Of a DNA stretch of 64,000 bases, positions 34,450-46,015 are shown in pieces. The stretch comes from Paraescarpia echinospica. Its lineage: Eukaryota > Annelida > Polychaeta > Sabellida > Siboglinidae. The translations under genes and the position numbers were made by a program. The stretch is from the NCBI GenBank assembly GCA_020002185.1, contig CM034541.1:52589617-52653616 (forward strand), written 5' to 3'. Every line of letters begins with the position of its first letter. The first letter of the stretch is position 1. The notes beneath the pieces are model-generated. The model searched no databases, was not told where the DNA came from, and worked only from the letters and a program-made list of their open reading frames with translations.

Positions 34450-37290
34450 GGTGAAGACTGGAGGAGATGGAGACAGGGGCTGTGGACAGGAAACACTGGA
34501 GAAAGAACAGAACAAGAGATACATTACTGTACCAGACCCTCACCCCTATACAATAAGACTGGAGGAGATGGAGACAGGGGCTGTGGACAGGAAATACTGG
34601 AGAAAGAACAGAACAATTGTCACATTACTGTACCAGACCCTCACCCATATAGAATAAGACTGGAGGAGATGGCGACATGGGCTGTGGACAGGAAACACTG
34701 GAGAAAGAACAGAACAATTGTCCCGTTACTGTACCAGACCCTCACCCCTGTAAATAAGATTGGAGGCGATGGAGACAAGGGTTGTAGACAGGAAACACTG
34801 GAGAAAGAACAGAACAATTGTCACATTACTGTACCAGACCTTCACCCCTATACAATAAGACTGTAGGAGACGGAGACAGAGGCTGTAGAAAGGAAACACT
34901 GGAGAAAGAACAGAACAATTGTCACATTACTGTACCAGACCCTCACCCCTACACAATAAGACTGTAGGACATGGAGACTGAGGCTGTAGACAGAAAACAC
35001 TGGAGAAAGAACAGAACAATTGTCACATTACTGTACCAGACCCTCACCCCTATACAATAAGACTGTAGGAGATGGAGACAGAGGCTGTAGACTGCAAACA
35101 CTGGAGAAAGAAAAGAACAAGTGTTACAATACTCTACTTGACCCTCATCACTATACAATAAGAATGGAGGAGATATTATATAGTTTCAGTGTTTTATTCT
35201 TGGCCTATCTTCCTCCAGTTCAGATAGGGTGAGTGTCTTGTACAGTAATGTGACACTTGTTCTATTACTGTACCACACCCACACCCCTATGCAACAAGAC
35301 GGGAGGAGATGGAGACAGGGGCGGTGGACAGGAAACACTGGAGAAAGAACAGAACAATTGTCACATTACTGTACCAGACCCTCATCCCTATACGATAAGA
35401 CTGGAGGAGATGGAGACAGGGGCCGCGGACAGGAAACACTGGAGAAAGAGCAGAACAATTGTCACATTACTGTACCAGACCCTCACCCCTATACCATAAG
35501 ACTGAAGGTGATGGAGACAGGGGCTGTGGACAGGAAACACTGGAGAAAGAACAGAACAATTGTGACATTACTGTACCAGACCCTCACCCCTATGCAATAA
35601 GACTGGAGGCAAAGGACACAAGGATTGTAGGCAGGAAACACTGGAGAAAGAACAGAACAAGTGTCACATTACTGTACAAGACCCTCACCCCTATACAATA
35701 AGACTGGAGGAGATGGAGACAGGGGCTGTAGATAGGAAACACTGGAGAAAGAACAGATGAAGTGTTACAATACTGTACCAGACCCTCACCCCTATACAAT
35801 AAGACTGGAGGAGATGGAGACAGGGGCTGTGGACAGGAAACACGAGAAAAAAAGAACAATTGTCACATTACTGTACCAGACCCTCAACCCTATACAATAA
35901 GACTGGAGGAGATGGATACAGGGGCCGTGGACAGGAAACACTGGAGAAAGAACAGAACAAGTGTTGCAATACTGTACAGACCATCACCCCTATACAATAA
36001 GACTGGAAGAGATGGAGACAGGTGCTGTGGACGGGAAACACTGGAGAAAGAACAGAACAATTGTCACATTACTGTACCAGACCCTCACCCTTATACAATA
36101 AGATTGGAGAAGATGGAGACAGGGGCTGTAGACAGGAAACACTGGAGAAAGAACAGAACAATTGCTACGATACTGTACCAGACCCTCACCCCTATAAAAT
36201 AAGACTGGAGGAGATGGAGACAGGGGCTGTAGACAGGAAACATTGGAGAAAGAACAGAACAAGTGTTACAATACTGTACCAGACCCTCACCCCTTTACAA
36301 TAAGACTGGATGAGATGGAGACAAGGGTTGTAAACACTGGAGAAAGAACAGAACAAGTGTTACAATACTGTACCAGACCCTCACCCATATATAATAAGAC
36401 TGGAGGATATGGAGACGGGCTGTAGACAGGAAACACTGGAGAAAGAACAGAACAAGTGTTACAATACTGTACCAGACCCTCACCCCTATACAATAAGAAT
36501 GGAAGAGATGGAGACAGGGGCTGTGGACAGGAAACACTGGAGAAAGAACAGAACAAGTGTTACAATACTGCACCAGACCCTCACCCCTATACAGTAAGAC
36601 TGCAGGAGATGGAGACAGTGGCTGTAGACAGGAAACACTGGAGAAAGAACAGAACGAGTGTTGCAATACTGTACCAGACCCTCACCCCTATACAATAAGA
36701 CTGTAGGAGATGGAGACAGAGGCTGTAGACAGGAAACACTGGACAAAGAACAGAACAAGAGTTAAGATACTGTACTAGACCCTCACCCCTATACACTAAG
36801 ACTGGAGGAGACAGATACAGGGGCTGTGGACAGGAAACACTGGAGAAAGAACAGAACAATTGTCACATTACTGTACCAGACCCTCACTCCTATACAATAA
36901 GACTGGAGGAGATGGAGACAGAGGCTGTAGACAGGAAACACTGGACAAAGAACAGAACAAGAGTTAAGATACTGTACTAGACCCTCACCCCTATACAATA
37001 AGACTGGAGGAGACAGATACAGGGGCTGTGGACAGGAAACACTGGAGAAAGAACAGAACAAGTGTCACATTACTGTACCAGACCCTCACCCCTATACAAT
37101 AAGACTGGAGGAGATGGAGACAAGGGCTTTAGACAGGAAACACTGGAGAAAGAACAGAACTAGTGTTACAATACTGTACCAGTCCCTCACCCATATACAA
37201 TAAGACTGGAGGAGATGGAGACAGGGGCTGTAGACAGGAAACACTGGAGAAAGAACAGAACAAGTGTTACAATACTGTACCAGACCCTCA
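34450..37290. repeat. 101-bp tandem array, right arm (about 28 units)
   Basis: The same unit in inverted orientation, about 28 copies with a few percent divergence between units and one irregular junction near 35160-35230. Several copies share blocks of variants, which points to expansion by unequal exchange of multi-unit segments. Confidence 0.95.
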
Positions 37291-37389
37291 CAGGCGGCGA
37301 CATGATCAACAACGCTCTGCAACACACAAAGTTACTGCAACGGTAGCAACACGACAGCGACGATACTTAGACTTTCTCTGCCCAGTCCC

Positions 37390-37675
37390 TATATAAGCGC
37401 TTTGCACGCGGCCCGCACGCGGCCCCCGTGAGCGAGCGCACGCGAGCCGCAAAGCAGCCGACTTTTACAAGGTTACTAAAACTGAAAAAAATCTCTCGGT
37501 CAGCCTAGTGCACTAACAGAACGCCACTTTTATTTCCTAATATAAAGTTACCATAAGATTCTCTAGTCCCCACTGACTATTATAGGCCGCTTAGTTTGCT
37601 CACATTTCACCTTTAACGGTCGTTTTAAAGACTTACAAACAGTTACATAAGCGCTTTATATAAACAGTGACGTCA
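37390..37675 (-). promoter_or_regulatory. Inward-facing CRE/TATA promoter module, right arm
   Basis: The mirrored copy: CRE at 37668-37675, TATA at 37655-37662, second TATA at 37390-37397. It drives transcription toward the apex on the minus strand, so the two modules converge across the palindrome. Confidence 0.65.
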
Positions 37676-38045
37676 GCCCCTTATGTAAGGCTATGGCGTA
37701 CGTGTCTAGGCCGCAACACGTTACCGCGCGCAAAACAGCGGCGCAACAACTGCGCCACCACGGCTTTGGTCCACCCCCATGACCCCTTTCCGTCTTCATA
37801 ATAAATTCATCTGTATGCCAATAAAATTTATTTCTCACCGTTTATTTTGTTTCTGTGTTTCCTTTCGCACTCCACCAGCATTCCAACTCACACACGAATA
37901 ATGCCTATATTTCCACCTACACATTTGGCCCACTCCACCAGCATTCCAAATCACACACGAATAATATTTCCACCTATTCGGCGTTGCAACTCCACCAGCC
38001 TTCCAAAATCACACACGAATAATTCCGCCTATATTGCAACACCAA

Positions 38046-39045
38046 NNNNNNNNNNNNNNNNNNNNNNNNNNNNNNNNNNNNNNNNNNNNNNNNNNNNNNN
38101 NNNNNNNNNNNNNNNNNNNNNNNNNNNNNNNNNNNNNNNNNNNNNNNNNNNNNNNNNNNNNNNNNNNNNNNNNNNNNNNNNNNNNNNNNNNNNNNNNNNN
38201 NNNNNNNNNNNNNNNNNNNNNNNNNNNNNNNNNNNNNNNNNNNNNNNNNNNNNNNNNNNNNNNNNNNNNNNNNNNNNNNNNNNNNNNNNNNNNNNNNNNN
38301 NNNNNNNNNNNNNNNNNNNNNNNNNNNNNNNNNNNNNNNNNNNNNNNNNNNNNNNNNNNNNNNNNNNNNNNNNNNNNNNNNNNNNNNNNNNNNNNNNNNN
38401 NNNNNNNNNNNNNNNNNNNNNNNNNNNNNNNNNNNNNNNNNNNNNNNNNNNNNNNNNNNNNNNNNNNNNNNNNNNNNNNNNNNNNNNNNNNNNNNNNNNN
38501 NNNNNNNNNNNNNNNNNNNNNNNNNNNNNNNNNNNNNNNNNNNNNNNNNNNNNNNNNNNNNNNNNNNNNNNNNNNNNNNNNNNNNNNNNNNNNNNNNNNN
38601 NNNNNNNNNNNNNNNNNNNNNNNNNNNNNNNNNNNNNNNNNNNNNNNNNNNNNNNNNNNNNNNNNNNNNNNNNNNNNNNNNNNNNNNNNNNNNNNNNNNN
38701 NNNNNNNNNNNNNNNNNNNNNNNNNNNNNNNNNNNNNNNNNNNNNNNNNNNNNNNNNNNNNNNNNNNNNNNNNNNNNNNNNNNNNNNNNNNNNNNNNNNN
38801 NNNNNNNNNNNNNNNNNNNNNNNNNNNNNNNNNNNNNNNNNNNNNNNNNNNNNNNNNNNNNNNNNNNNNNNNNNNNNNNNNNNNNNNNNNNNNNNNNNNN
38901 NNNNNNNNNNNNNNNNNNNNNNNNNNNNNNNNNNNNNNNNNNNNNNNNNNNNNNNNNNNNNNNNNNNNNNNNNNNNNNNNNNNNNNNNNNNNNNNNNNNN
39001 NNNNNNNNNNNNNNNNNNNNNNNNNNNNNNNNNNNNNNNNNNNNN
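38046..39045. other. Scaffold gap (1,000 N)
   Basis: A run of N of round length, so its true size is probably unknown. It hides the outer end of the right palindrome arm and the 5' part of the gypsy element. Open frames reported across it have no meaning. Confidence 0.99.
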
Positions 39046-41985
39046 AATTGCTGGTAGTTGATCACACTTTAGCGATTGATGATATATGGGACAGGTTGGT
39101 ATCAAGAAGTCCAACGGCAGAGATTGAGATCGCTGGTATCTCGGTGAGCTGTGCATTGGACACTGTCTCAGAAACATCTCTCATCCCACCCACATTTGAT
39201 CATCAATACTTGGCAGGCATGGTGGGGGTGGAAACTGTGGGGACAGTTGTGCGCTTGGTGGGAGCAAATGATCTAGAGAGTCCCATAGAAGGTTATTTAT
39301 CAGTGCCGATCATCATATTTGGACAGACATGTACTGAGATGATGTAGACAGTCATCAACAAAGTGGTAAAGTTTCCGTGCTACTGGGATGCAGCGTCCTT
39401 CCTGCGATCGCGGAGAAATCGATGGAACCAGTGGGGCCATCCAAGGATGACTGGCAGCTGGCTCTGCAATGGATACAACTAGTATCCGGAGCAGAGTCAG
39501 GTCGCGATACGTGTCAGTCGGCTGTGGTTGAAACAGCAGTAAGCATGCCTGTCACTCCCTCTGTCATTGCCAGTGTGGAAGACAGAGAGAGAGAGAGAGA
39601 GAGGGGGGAGGGAGAGAGAGACATGGACGCAGTGACAAGTGAAGTAGTCACAATTCCTCACAGGGAAGTGTTAGTCCTGCAATATCGAGTTGGTAGAGAT
39701 GAAGCGTCTCTAAAAGGGAGACCTGTGCTGATGCAGGCGGCGGAATATCAGGAGGTACAATTGTGCATGGTGGAGGGGATTCAGCACATCAAATATGGTA
39801 TAGTGGAGGTGGTTGCTGCCAATCTGGGGCCGGAGACAGTGACCATTCCAACTGCAACCAGACTGTTGACAATACAGGTTTTTTGTTGCGACAGACCAAC
39901 TGGTGGTTTTGCCCACTCCTGACGAATTAATGGTGTTTGTACAACAGATGATGGTTGAAAGTGGCGGAGAGACAACCTCGGTTACTCAGAAGTGACCGGT
40001 GGGTGATCAGGTCCAACCAGATGAACCGGCCTGCTCTCCTGTTGTCTGTTCATTTCCGGATGGATCACAGTATACCCTGCCGCCAGGACTACGGCTAGAC
40101 GGGTTGGGGTCCGATGATGCAGTACGAGTGGCAGCATTGGTTAAGTAATATGGCACTGTTTTCTCCAAAAGGGCGCGGGATGTAGGGCATTGTGACCTGA
40201 TACCACACGAGATCAGAGTTACTGATTCAACCCCTGTCTATCGTTGTGTCCCGCCAGACATGGCGGATGAGGTGAAACGGTTCTTGCAGGGACTCTTAGA
40301 GCAAGGTCTTATTCGCTGTTCGTCCGGCAAGTATGCCAGTGTTGTGGTACTTGTATGCAGGAAGGATGGGACTTTGCGTATGTGTATTGATTATCGATAG
40401 CTGAATTCGAAGTCTCTCAAGGATGCGTTCCCGTTGCCTCGCATTGAGGAATCGCTGGAGGCAATAAGAGTTTTGTCTCGTCCTTAGATCTAGCACACGG
40501 CTATTTTCAGGTAACTGTATGCACCCGGATTCTATCTCGAAAATTAAATTGCATTCAGGGTACCGTGAGCTTTGTAAGAATTTCTCCGCATATCATGCCC
40601 CAGGGTCTTACGAATAAACCCAGTACTTTTCAGCGGATTATGGAGCGCATATTTGGTGTTCTAAACTTTTCGGCGTTAATTTTATACTTAGGTGATGTTC
40701 TGGTTTTCTCTAAGACGTTTGAGGATCACATGCAGCGACTTGAAAAGGTCTTTCAAAGATTCATTTAACATGGGTTGAAGTTAGATGGTGCAAAGTGTCA
40801 GTTTCTGAAGAAAGAAGTGGTCTACTTGGGTCATATTGTTAGCAAAAATGATGTTGCGGTGGATCCGAGTAAAATCGAGAAGATTCGGGATTGGCCAACA
40901 TCTCAACCAGGGAGAGTTACGGTCATTCTTGGGATTGGCTTCATACTATCGGTGGTATGTGCCAAACTTCGCTAAGGTAGCTGCACCGTTGCATGTGTTA
41001 ACATTCAAGGCATATGCAAATGCAGGGAAATCGAGAAAACATCTGCTTTGGTCTGATGAAGCTAATATGGCATTTCAGTATTTGAAGGAGGCCCTATGCA
41101 AAGCTTCGGCACTAACAATTTGACTGAGATTTTGTCTTGGAAGTAGATGCCTCGTGAAGGGACTCGGGGCATGTTTGTCTCAGTTGGATGAAGAAGGAAG
41201 GCTGCGCCCGGTGGCATTTACAAATCGTGGCCTCCGAGGAGCAGAACGCAATTATCCTGACTTGTCAAGCTTCAAGCTTGAGTTGCTGGCTCTGAAGTGG
41301 GCAGACTCGGAGAAATTCAAAGAATACACACTTGGGTCACATTGTGTGGTCTACACAGACCATAATCCATTGGCACATTTGAAAACAGCAAAGTTAGGTG
41401 CCACAGAGCATAGATGAGAGGCCCAACTTTCTCCATTTGACACAGAGATCCGGTATCGATCCGGAGTGACGAACAAATGTGCCGACGCCCTGAGTAGATG
41501 TCGCTCGAATGTGAGTAGTGAGGACACAACACAGGCATTACACGCCGCAGTGCAGTGGACAGCAGTACCCGTCAATGTTAGGGTATCGAAAGGATCAGTG
41601 GATGAGTCCAAATAATCAAGGTGTATCAGCAGCTGTCCTACCATCTTACATCAGAGCAGTTGGCACATATGCAAAAGGATGACGAGTTGATGGGGAAGGT
41701 ATGGGAAAGAGGAAAAGATGGAAAGTGAGGTGGGAACCTGGCCAAAGAGCACCACATTCGGACTGTCCAGCTCTGCAGAGTTGGACTAACGAATGGCCAA
41801 GGATTAAAGAGCAGAATGGTGTATTGTATCGGGTTGTATCAGATCCAATACATGGGTCCATCTACCAATCAGTGCATGACCAATGGGGCCACCAAGAAGT
41901 GGGCCGGTCATATAACCTGTTCAAGGCGAAATGTTACTGGCCTGGTATGAACGGACATGTGAGGGAACATATACGGACTTAGTAG
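39046..41985 (+). pseudogene. Ty3/gypsy pol remnant
   Basis: Protease-like segment at 39110-39340 (ISVSCALDTVSETSLIPP; the usual DTG/DSG is DTV). RT at about 40190-40980 with VYRCVPPDMADEVKRFLQ, VVVLVCRKDGTLRMCIDYR, MPQGLTNKPSTFQRIM and LILYLGDVLVFS, where the YxDD box reads YLGD. RNase H-like part at 41150-41417 (YTDHNPLAHL, NKCADALSR near 41480). Integrase zinc-finger part at 41870-41975 (VHDQWGHQEV, KCYWPGMNGHVREHI). Multiple stops and shifts; the catalytic change plus stops make it dead. The 5' part lies in the gap and the integrase core is missing. No LTR was identified. Confidence 0.88.
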
Positions 41986-42043
41986 TAAAGGAGGTCCCTT
42001 ACCGCGGACGGTGTCGCGTCGCGGTGGAAGTGGAAAAGTACCC

Positions 42044-42148
42044 GGATGTAGGTCAAGGTCAAAGGTCACGTGACTCGGATGTAGGTCAAGGTCAAATGTC
42101 GAGGTCAAAGGTCACGTGACCCGGATGTAGGTCAAGGTCACGTGGCGT
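42044..42148. promoter_or_regulatory. Repeated nuclear-receptor and E-box sites
   Basis: Three related units begin CGGATGTAGGTCAAGGTCA at 42044, 42076 and 42122. They contain several TCAAGGTCA (FTZ-F1/ERR-type extended half-sites), two exact AGGTCAAAGGTCA DR1 sites and two palindromic GTCACGTGAC E-boxes (42065-42074 and 42111-42120), the form bound by MITF/TFE and USF factors. They lie about 0.75 kb upstream of the transcription start of the zinc-finger gene. Function is inferred from motif density only. Confidence 0.6.
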
Positions 42149-42159
42149 CCCCTACCGGA

Positions 42160-42420
42160 ATTTTTCGAACTAAAATAGCGCCACCTAGCGGATAGTTGGT
42201 GAACTAAAATATTCCCCCACCAAAACTGGAACAGCGCCCCTGACGGATAGTTGGTGAATTAAAACAGCGCCCCCTGGCGGATAGTTGGTGAATTAAAATA
42301 GCGCCCCTGGCGGATAGTTGGTGAACTAATTATTTCCCGCCAAAACCACAATAGCTCCCCTGGCGGATAGTTGGTTAATTAAAACAGCGCCCCCTATCGG
42401 AATTTTTCGGTACTAATTAC
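42160..42420. repeat. Short tandem repeat, about 36-40 bp
   Basis: Six or so imperfect units of GCGCCCCCTGGCGGATAGTT and TGGTGAACTAAAAT. Non-coding; part of the intergenic DNA upstream of the zinc-finger gene. Confidence 0.85.
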
Positions 42421-42685
42421 ACAAGTGGTGTCATCTTGTGGACAAGTTGTAAACTAAATGTTCTAGTATTGCAAATATTCGTGTCTCTTGCACGCTTGCG
42501 TGCAATAGAGCCCCCTAACGGGTACATCACGAACTACAAACATCATCCCCTAGTGGACAAGTGAGCGAACCACATATGAGTACTGCAAATATTCGTGTCT
42601 CTTGTTTTTTCTCGTCCATAAACACCTGGTGGATATATAATCATCAACTGATAGCACCCCTGTTAGATAAGTGGTGAACTAAATA

Positions 42686-42840
42686 ACTACTCAGCAGTCC
42701 GCGCTTGTGTACATTCTACTCAGCAGTCCGTGCTTTTGAATTTTCTACAATCCGTGAGCTTTCGGCACGCCCACGTGACTTTTCGGCACATTCTCTAACT
42801 ATATAAGCGCAGTGTTTTGCCAATCGGACCGTCATTCGTA
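42686..42840 (+). promoter_or_regulatory. Promoter of the two-exon zinc-finger gene
   Basis: Two direct repeats ACTCAGCAGTCCG(C/T)GCTT are at about 42689 and 42719. They are followed by a CACGTGAC E-box (42771-42778), a TATA box CTATATAAGCGC (42799-42810), a CCAAT (about 42821) and an initiator TCATTC (42832-42837), about 30 bp after the TATA. The ATG at 42872 lies 39 bp further. This is a complete core promoter for a metazoan gene. The TATATAAGCGC core matches those of the palindrome and the Polinton NADAR gene. Confidence 0.75.
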
Positions 42841-42871
42841 TCACGACGACAGCACTGCTAACAGCATCATC

Positions 42872-44269
42872 ATGTTGAACATACCCTATTACCAACCTTC
42901 CGATGCGGCAGACTCGAGCGATGAGGACGAGCCAACGATCCAACCCATCATGCCGGTGACCAACCGTTCTTCCGTTCCGACGGGACCAGAAGTCGTGAAC
43001 GTGTCAACTGTAGAATCAACGGTAAGCGCCGACCCTGTTATCAAGGTCAGAGGTTTCCTTATGGACAAAGCACGCCAGCACACTCCCTTCTACATCGGGT
43101 GCAGATACTGCAAGAAGCGTATGATAGTCGACGATAGGGGGCATTTGCAATGCGAACGACACGGTTATGTGGCCACTGACATGTATATCATGGTTCGAAC
43201 GGATGCTGTCCACGAGAAGCCCCTACCACCAGCAAGATCAGCACCTTCCCTCCGGGCAGGTTTTCACTGTCTGGACTGTAAGACCTATTTCACACGGAAA
43301 GATAGCTGGAAAAGGCACATTGTCAGCGGATGTTGTCCTCGTGTGAAGAAGAGGATGGCCGATGAGGCCAAGTTGTATACGTCAGTGGTGAGTCATACTT
43401 TGTATTGTTTTACTATGTACTTTCACCTAAAAACTCGTCCCCCGTGTCTATACTTTTCCTAAAATGACGTCCCTTTATATGTTTACTTCCGTCAAAATGG
43501 CGTCCACTGTGTCTTTACTTCCGCTAAAACTTCGCCCCGTTTTATACTTTATGCTCATACAACGTGTTACCTTACTTCCTATCACGGCACTTCTTATCAT
43601 TGTTTCCTACCTATCCTTGTATCACCATACTCTAGCAACGGTGTACTATTTCCATTCATTCTTTAATATTTTTTTAATATTATTGAAATATTCTTGCAGA
43701 ACTACATTGATGGCCCGCTACCACCAAAGCGTCAACGAATGGTCTCTGTGTCGACAGAGACGATTAACGACAACGGGACATCATCGATACCAACTTCCGT
43801 TCCTGACGACGTCACAACTACCCATGCTGTCAATGTCACAACTTCTACCCAGCCTGCCAACGTCACAACTTCTGCTCCTGACTTTACTGGTCCGAACTTT
43901 ACCATTGATTTCCCTGTGATCGAAATGAAGAAGACGCTGGCACGACACATAGCATGTAACATCTTTGAACTCTCAAGACGACAGTGTCGTGGTTGCAAGA
44001 TAGACCATCCTAGTCAATGTCATCACGATTGTATGTTATCTGATGACATTCAAATTTGCATGCACTTTGACGAGGCTGTGGAGACCATTAATTCAACCGC
44101 AGTGGTGAAAGACTGTTTGAGTGTTTTGTTAGACGCAGGTGTGAAGCTATCCGATGTGACAGTCGAACAGTTGTGTAATATCAATACATGGTTGCAAGAA
44201 TCTGTTTCGAAACAGTGGCGAAACACTATGAAACATATGGTTCTGGCAGTAATGGAGGGTGACCTGTAA
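42872..44269 (+). CDS. Two-exon zinc-finger protein, 361 residues
   Basis: Exon 1 is 42872-43387 (172 codons, phase 0). The donor is G|GTGAGT and the acceptor TTCTTGCAG|A; the intron 43388-43699 is 312 bp; exon 2 is 43700-44269. The ATG at 42872 is chosen because the in-frame ATG-like codon at 42812 lies upstream of the initiator. Exon 1 has an acidic stretch (SSDEDE, 15-20), a zinc-ribbon-like C77-x2-C80-x13-C94-x2-H97 and a C2HC finger C133-x2-C136-x12-H149-x4-C154, then basic VKKRM. Exon 2 opens with the basic PPKRQR (180-185), has a Thr/Ser-rich linker, and a Cys/His motif CRGCKIDHPSQCHHDC (268-283). The Cys/His motifs and basic patches suggest a nuclear DNA- or RNA-binding protein. No stop or frameshift. 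A poly(A) signal follows at 44380. I do not recognise the family. It may belong to a mobile element whose repeats flank it. Confidence 0.75.
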
Positions 44270-44379
44270 AGAACTTTCTTTTGTGTTGTACACGATTAAA
44301 CTTTGCAAGACTCTATATCAATGTATCTGGTTCTTTTAGTTATGGAGCGTGACATGTAAATACGTTTGTGTTGTTCACG

Positions 44380-44385
44380 AATAAA
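44380..44385 (+). terminator. Poly(A) signal of the zinc-finger gene
   Basis: AATAAA 111 bp after the stop. The DNA around the gene's 3' end is duplicated: TGGTTCTGGCAGTAATGGAG at 44238 recurs as TGGTTCTTTTAGTTATGGAG at about 44328 (90-bp spacing), so an ATTAAA-type copy lies near 44294. Confidence 0.6.
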
Positions 44386-44951
44386 CTGTGCAAACCTCAT
44401 CTTGTGTCTTTTTCATAGTGTAATGCAAAGCGTATGTTGGGAACCTTACTAATAGTCTTACACTTCACAAGTATGTCTGTGTTGCTGAGTAGAGATGATA
44501 GCCACGTATCTCTGTGTAGTTCAGTACAGATATATTAATGTACTCAGACCAACTAGTGGTGCAAACGAAACACTATGCTTTGACCAACACGTGTCACGAA
44601 AACGAAACACTATGCTTTGACCAACACGTGTCACGAATTGAACTTAGATCAACTAGACACATGACACGAGACTATGACCGAGATATGTCACGAGACTTCG
44701 GATGACACGTCATACGAGAGTAGCAACGAGACAAGAGACGAGACTATGACCGAGATATGTCACGAGACTACGGATGACACGAGACTATGGATGACACATC
44801 ACACGAGAGTACCGACGAGACAAGAGACGAGACTATGACCGAGATATGTCACGAGACTACGGATGACACGAGACTATGGATGACACATCACACGAGAGTA
44901 CCGACGAGACAAGAGACGAGACTATGAGCGAGATATGTCACGAGACTTCGG

Positions 44952-45647
44952 ATGCACGGCACACGAGAGTACCGACGAGACAAGACTATGACCGAGATAT
45001 GTCACGAGACTACGGATGACACATCACCCGAGACTACGGATGACACATCACACGAGATTACGGACGAGATATCACACGAGAGTACCGACGAGACAAGAGA
45101 CGAGACTATGACCGAGATATGTCACGAGACTACGGATGACACATCACACGAGACTACGGATGACACGTCACACGAGACTATGGCCGAGATATGTCACGAG
45201 ATTTCGGATGACACATCACACGAGAGTACCGACGAGACAAGAGACGAGACTATGACCGAGATATGTCACGAGACTACGGATGACACATCACACGAGACTA
45301 CGGATGACACGTCACACGAGACTATGACCGAGATATGTCACGAGACTACGGATGACACATCACACGAGACTACGGATGACACGTCACACGAGATTATGGC
45401 CGAGATATGTCACGAGACTTCGGATGACACGTCACACGAGAGTACCGACGAGACAAGAGACGAAACTATGACCGAGATACGTCACGAGACTACGGATGCC
45501 ACATCACACGAGACTTCGTATGACACGTCACACGAGAGTACCGACGAGACAAGAGACGAGACTATGACCGAGATATGTCACGAGACTATGGATGACACAT
45601 CACACGAGAGTACCGACGAGACACGAGTTGTACAAACGAAACACTAA
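44952..45647 (+). other. Octapeptide-repeat open frame in the left arm
   Basis: 231 codons made of 8-residue units of the kinds ETTDDTSH, ESTDETRD and ETMTEICH. The 24-bp DNA repeat is a multiple of three, so a long open frame arises without selection. The mirrored arm has similar open frames (48333-48656 and 48653-49045, minus). No promoter was identified. Probably not a gene, but see the findings. Confidence 0.3.
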
Positions 45648-45756
45648 GCTTTGACCAACACGTGTCACGAAAACGAAACACTATGCTTTGACCAACACGT
45701 GTCACGAATTGAACTTAGATCAATTAGACACATCACACGAGACTATGACCGAGATG

Positions 45757-46015
45757 CTGTTCACTCACTCACTCACTCACTCACTCACTCACTCATCCTT
45801 CGTGTCTGTTCACTCACTCACTCACTCACTCACTCACTCACTCACTCACTCACTCACTCACTCACTCACTCATCCTTCGTGTCTGTTCACTCACTCACTC
45901 ACTCACTCATTCACTCACTCACTCACTCACTCACTCACCCTTCGTATCTGTTCACTCACTCACTCACCATGCGTATCTGTTCACTCACTCACTCACTCAC
46001 TCACTCTCGCACTCA
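45757..46015. repeat. (CACT)n microsatellite, left arm
   Basis: Runs of CACT interrupted by TTCGTGTCTGTT-type insertions. Its mirrored copy is at 47905-48222. Confidence 0.95.

Larger units (their letters stand above)
33986..38045. repeat. Right arm of large palindrome
   Basis: Inverted partner of 32373-33985, but about 2.4 kb longer because the 101-bp array has about 28 units instead of four. It runs into the sequence gap at 38046, so its true outer end is unknown. Small differences from the left arm (for example GTAGGTAGGTAGG copy number near 34070-34090) show that the two arms were assembled separately. Confidence 0.95.

Noticed and set aside
34450..37290. Many similar 60-146 codon frames in the 101-bp array.
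   Set aside because: The unit is not a multiple of three, so frames rotate and the peptides are by-products of the DNA repeat.
32373..38045. The palindrome as a simple assembly artefact.
   Set aside because: The arms differ in array length, in short repeat counts and in single bases, which an echo of one molecule would not show. It cannot be excluded without reads, so it is kept with this caveat.
37847..39347. Long frames of 360-437 codons crossing the gap.
   Set aside because: They consist mainly of N; only the flanks are real.
42812..42871. In-frame upstream start for the zinc-finger gene.
   Set aside because: It lies between the TATA box and the initiator, so it would not be in the mRNA.
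45757..46015. Thr-His-Ser-Leu repeat frames in the CACT arrays.
   Set aside because: A four-base repeat gives a 12-base periodic frame in all phases; no other coding sign.
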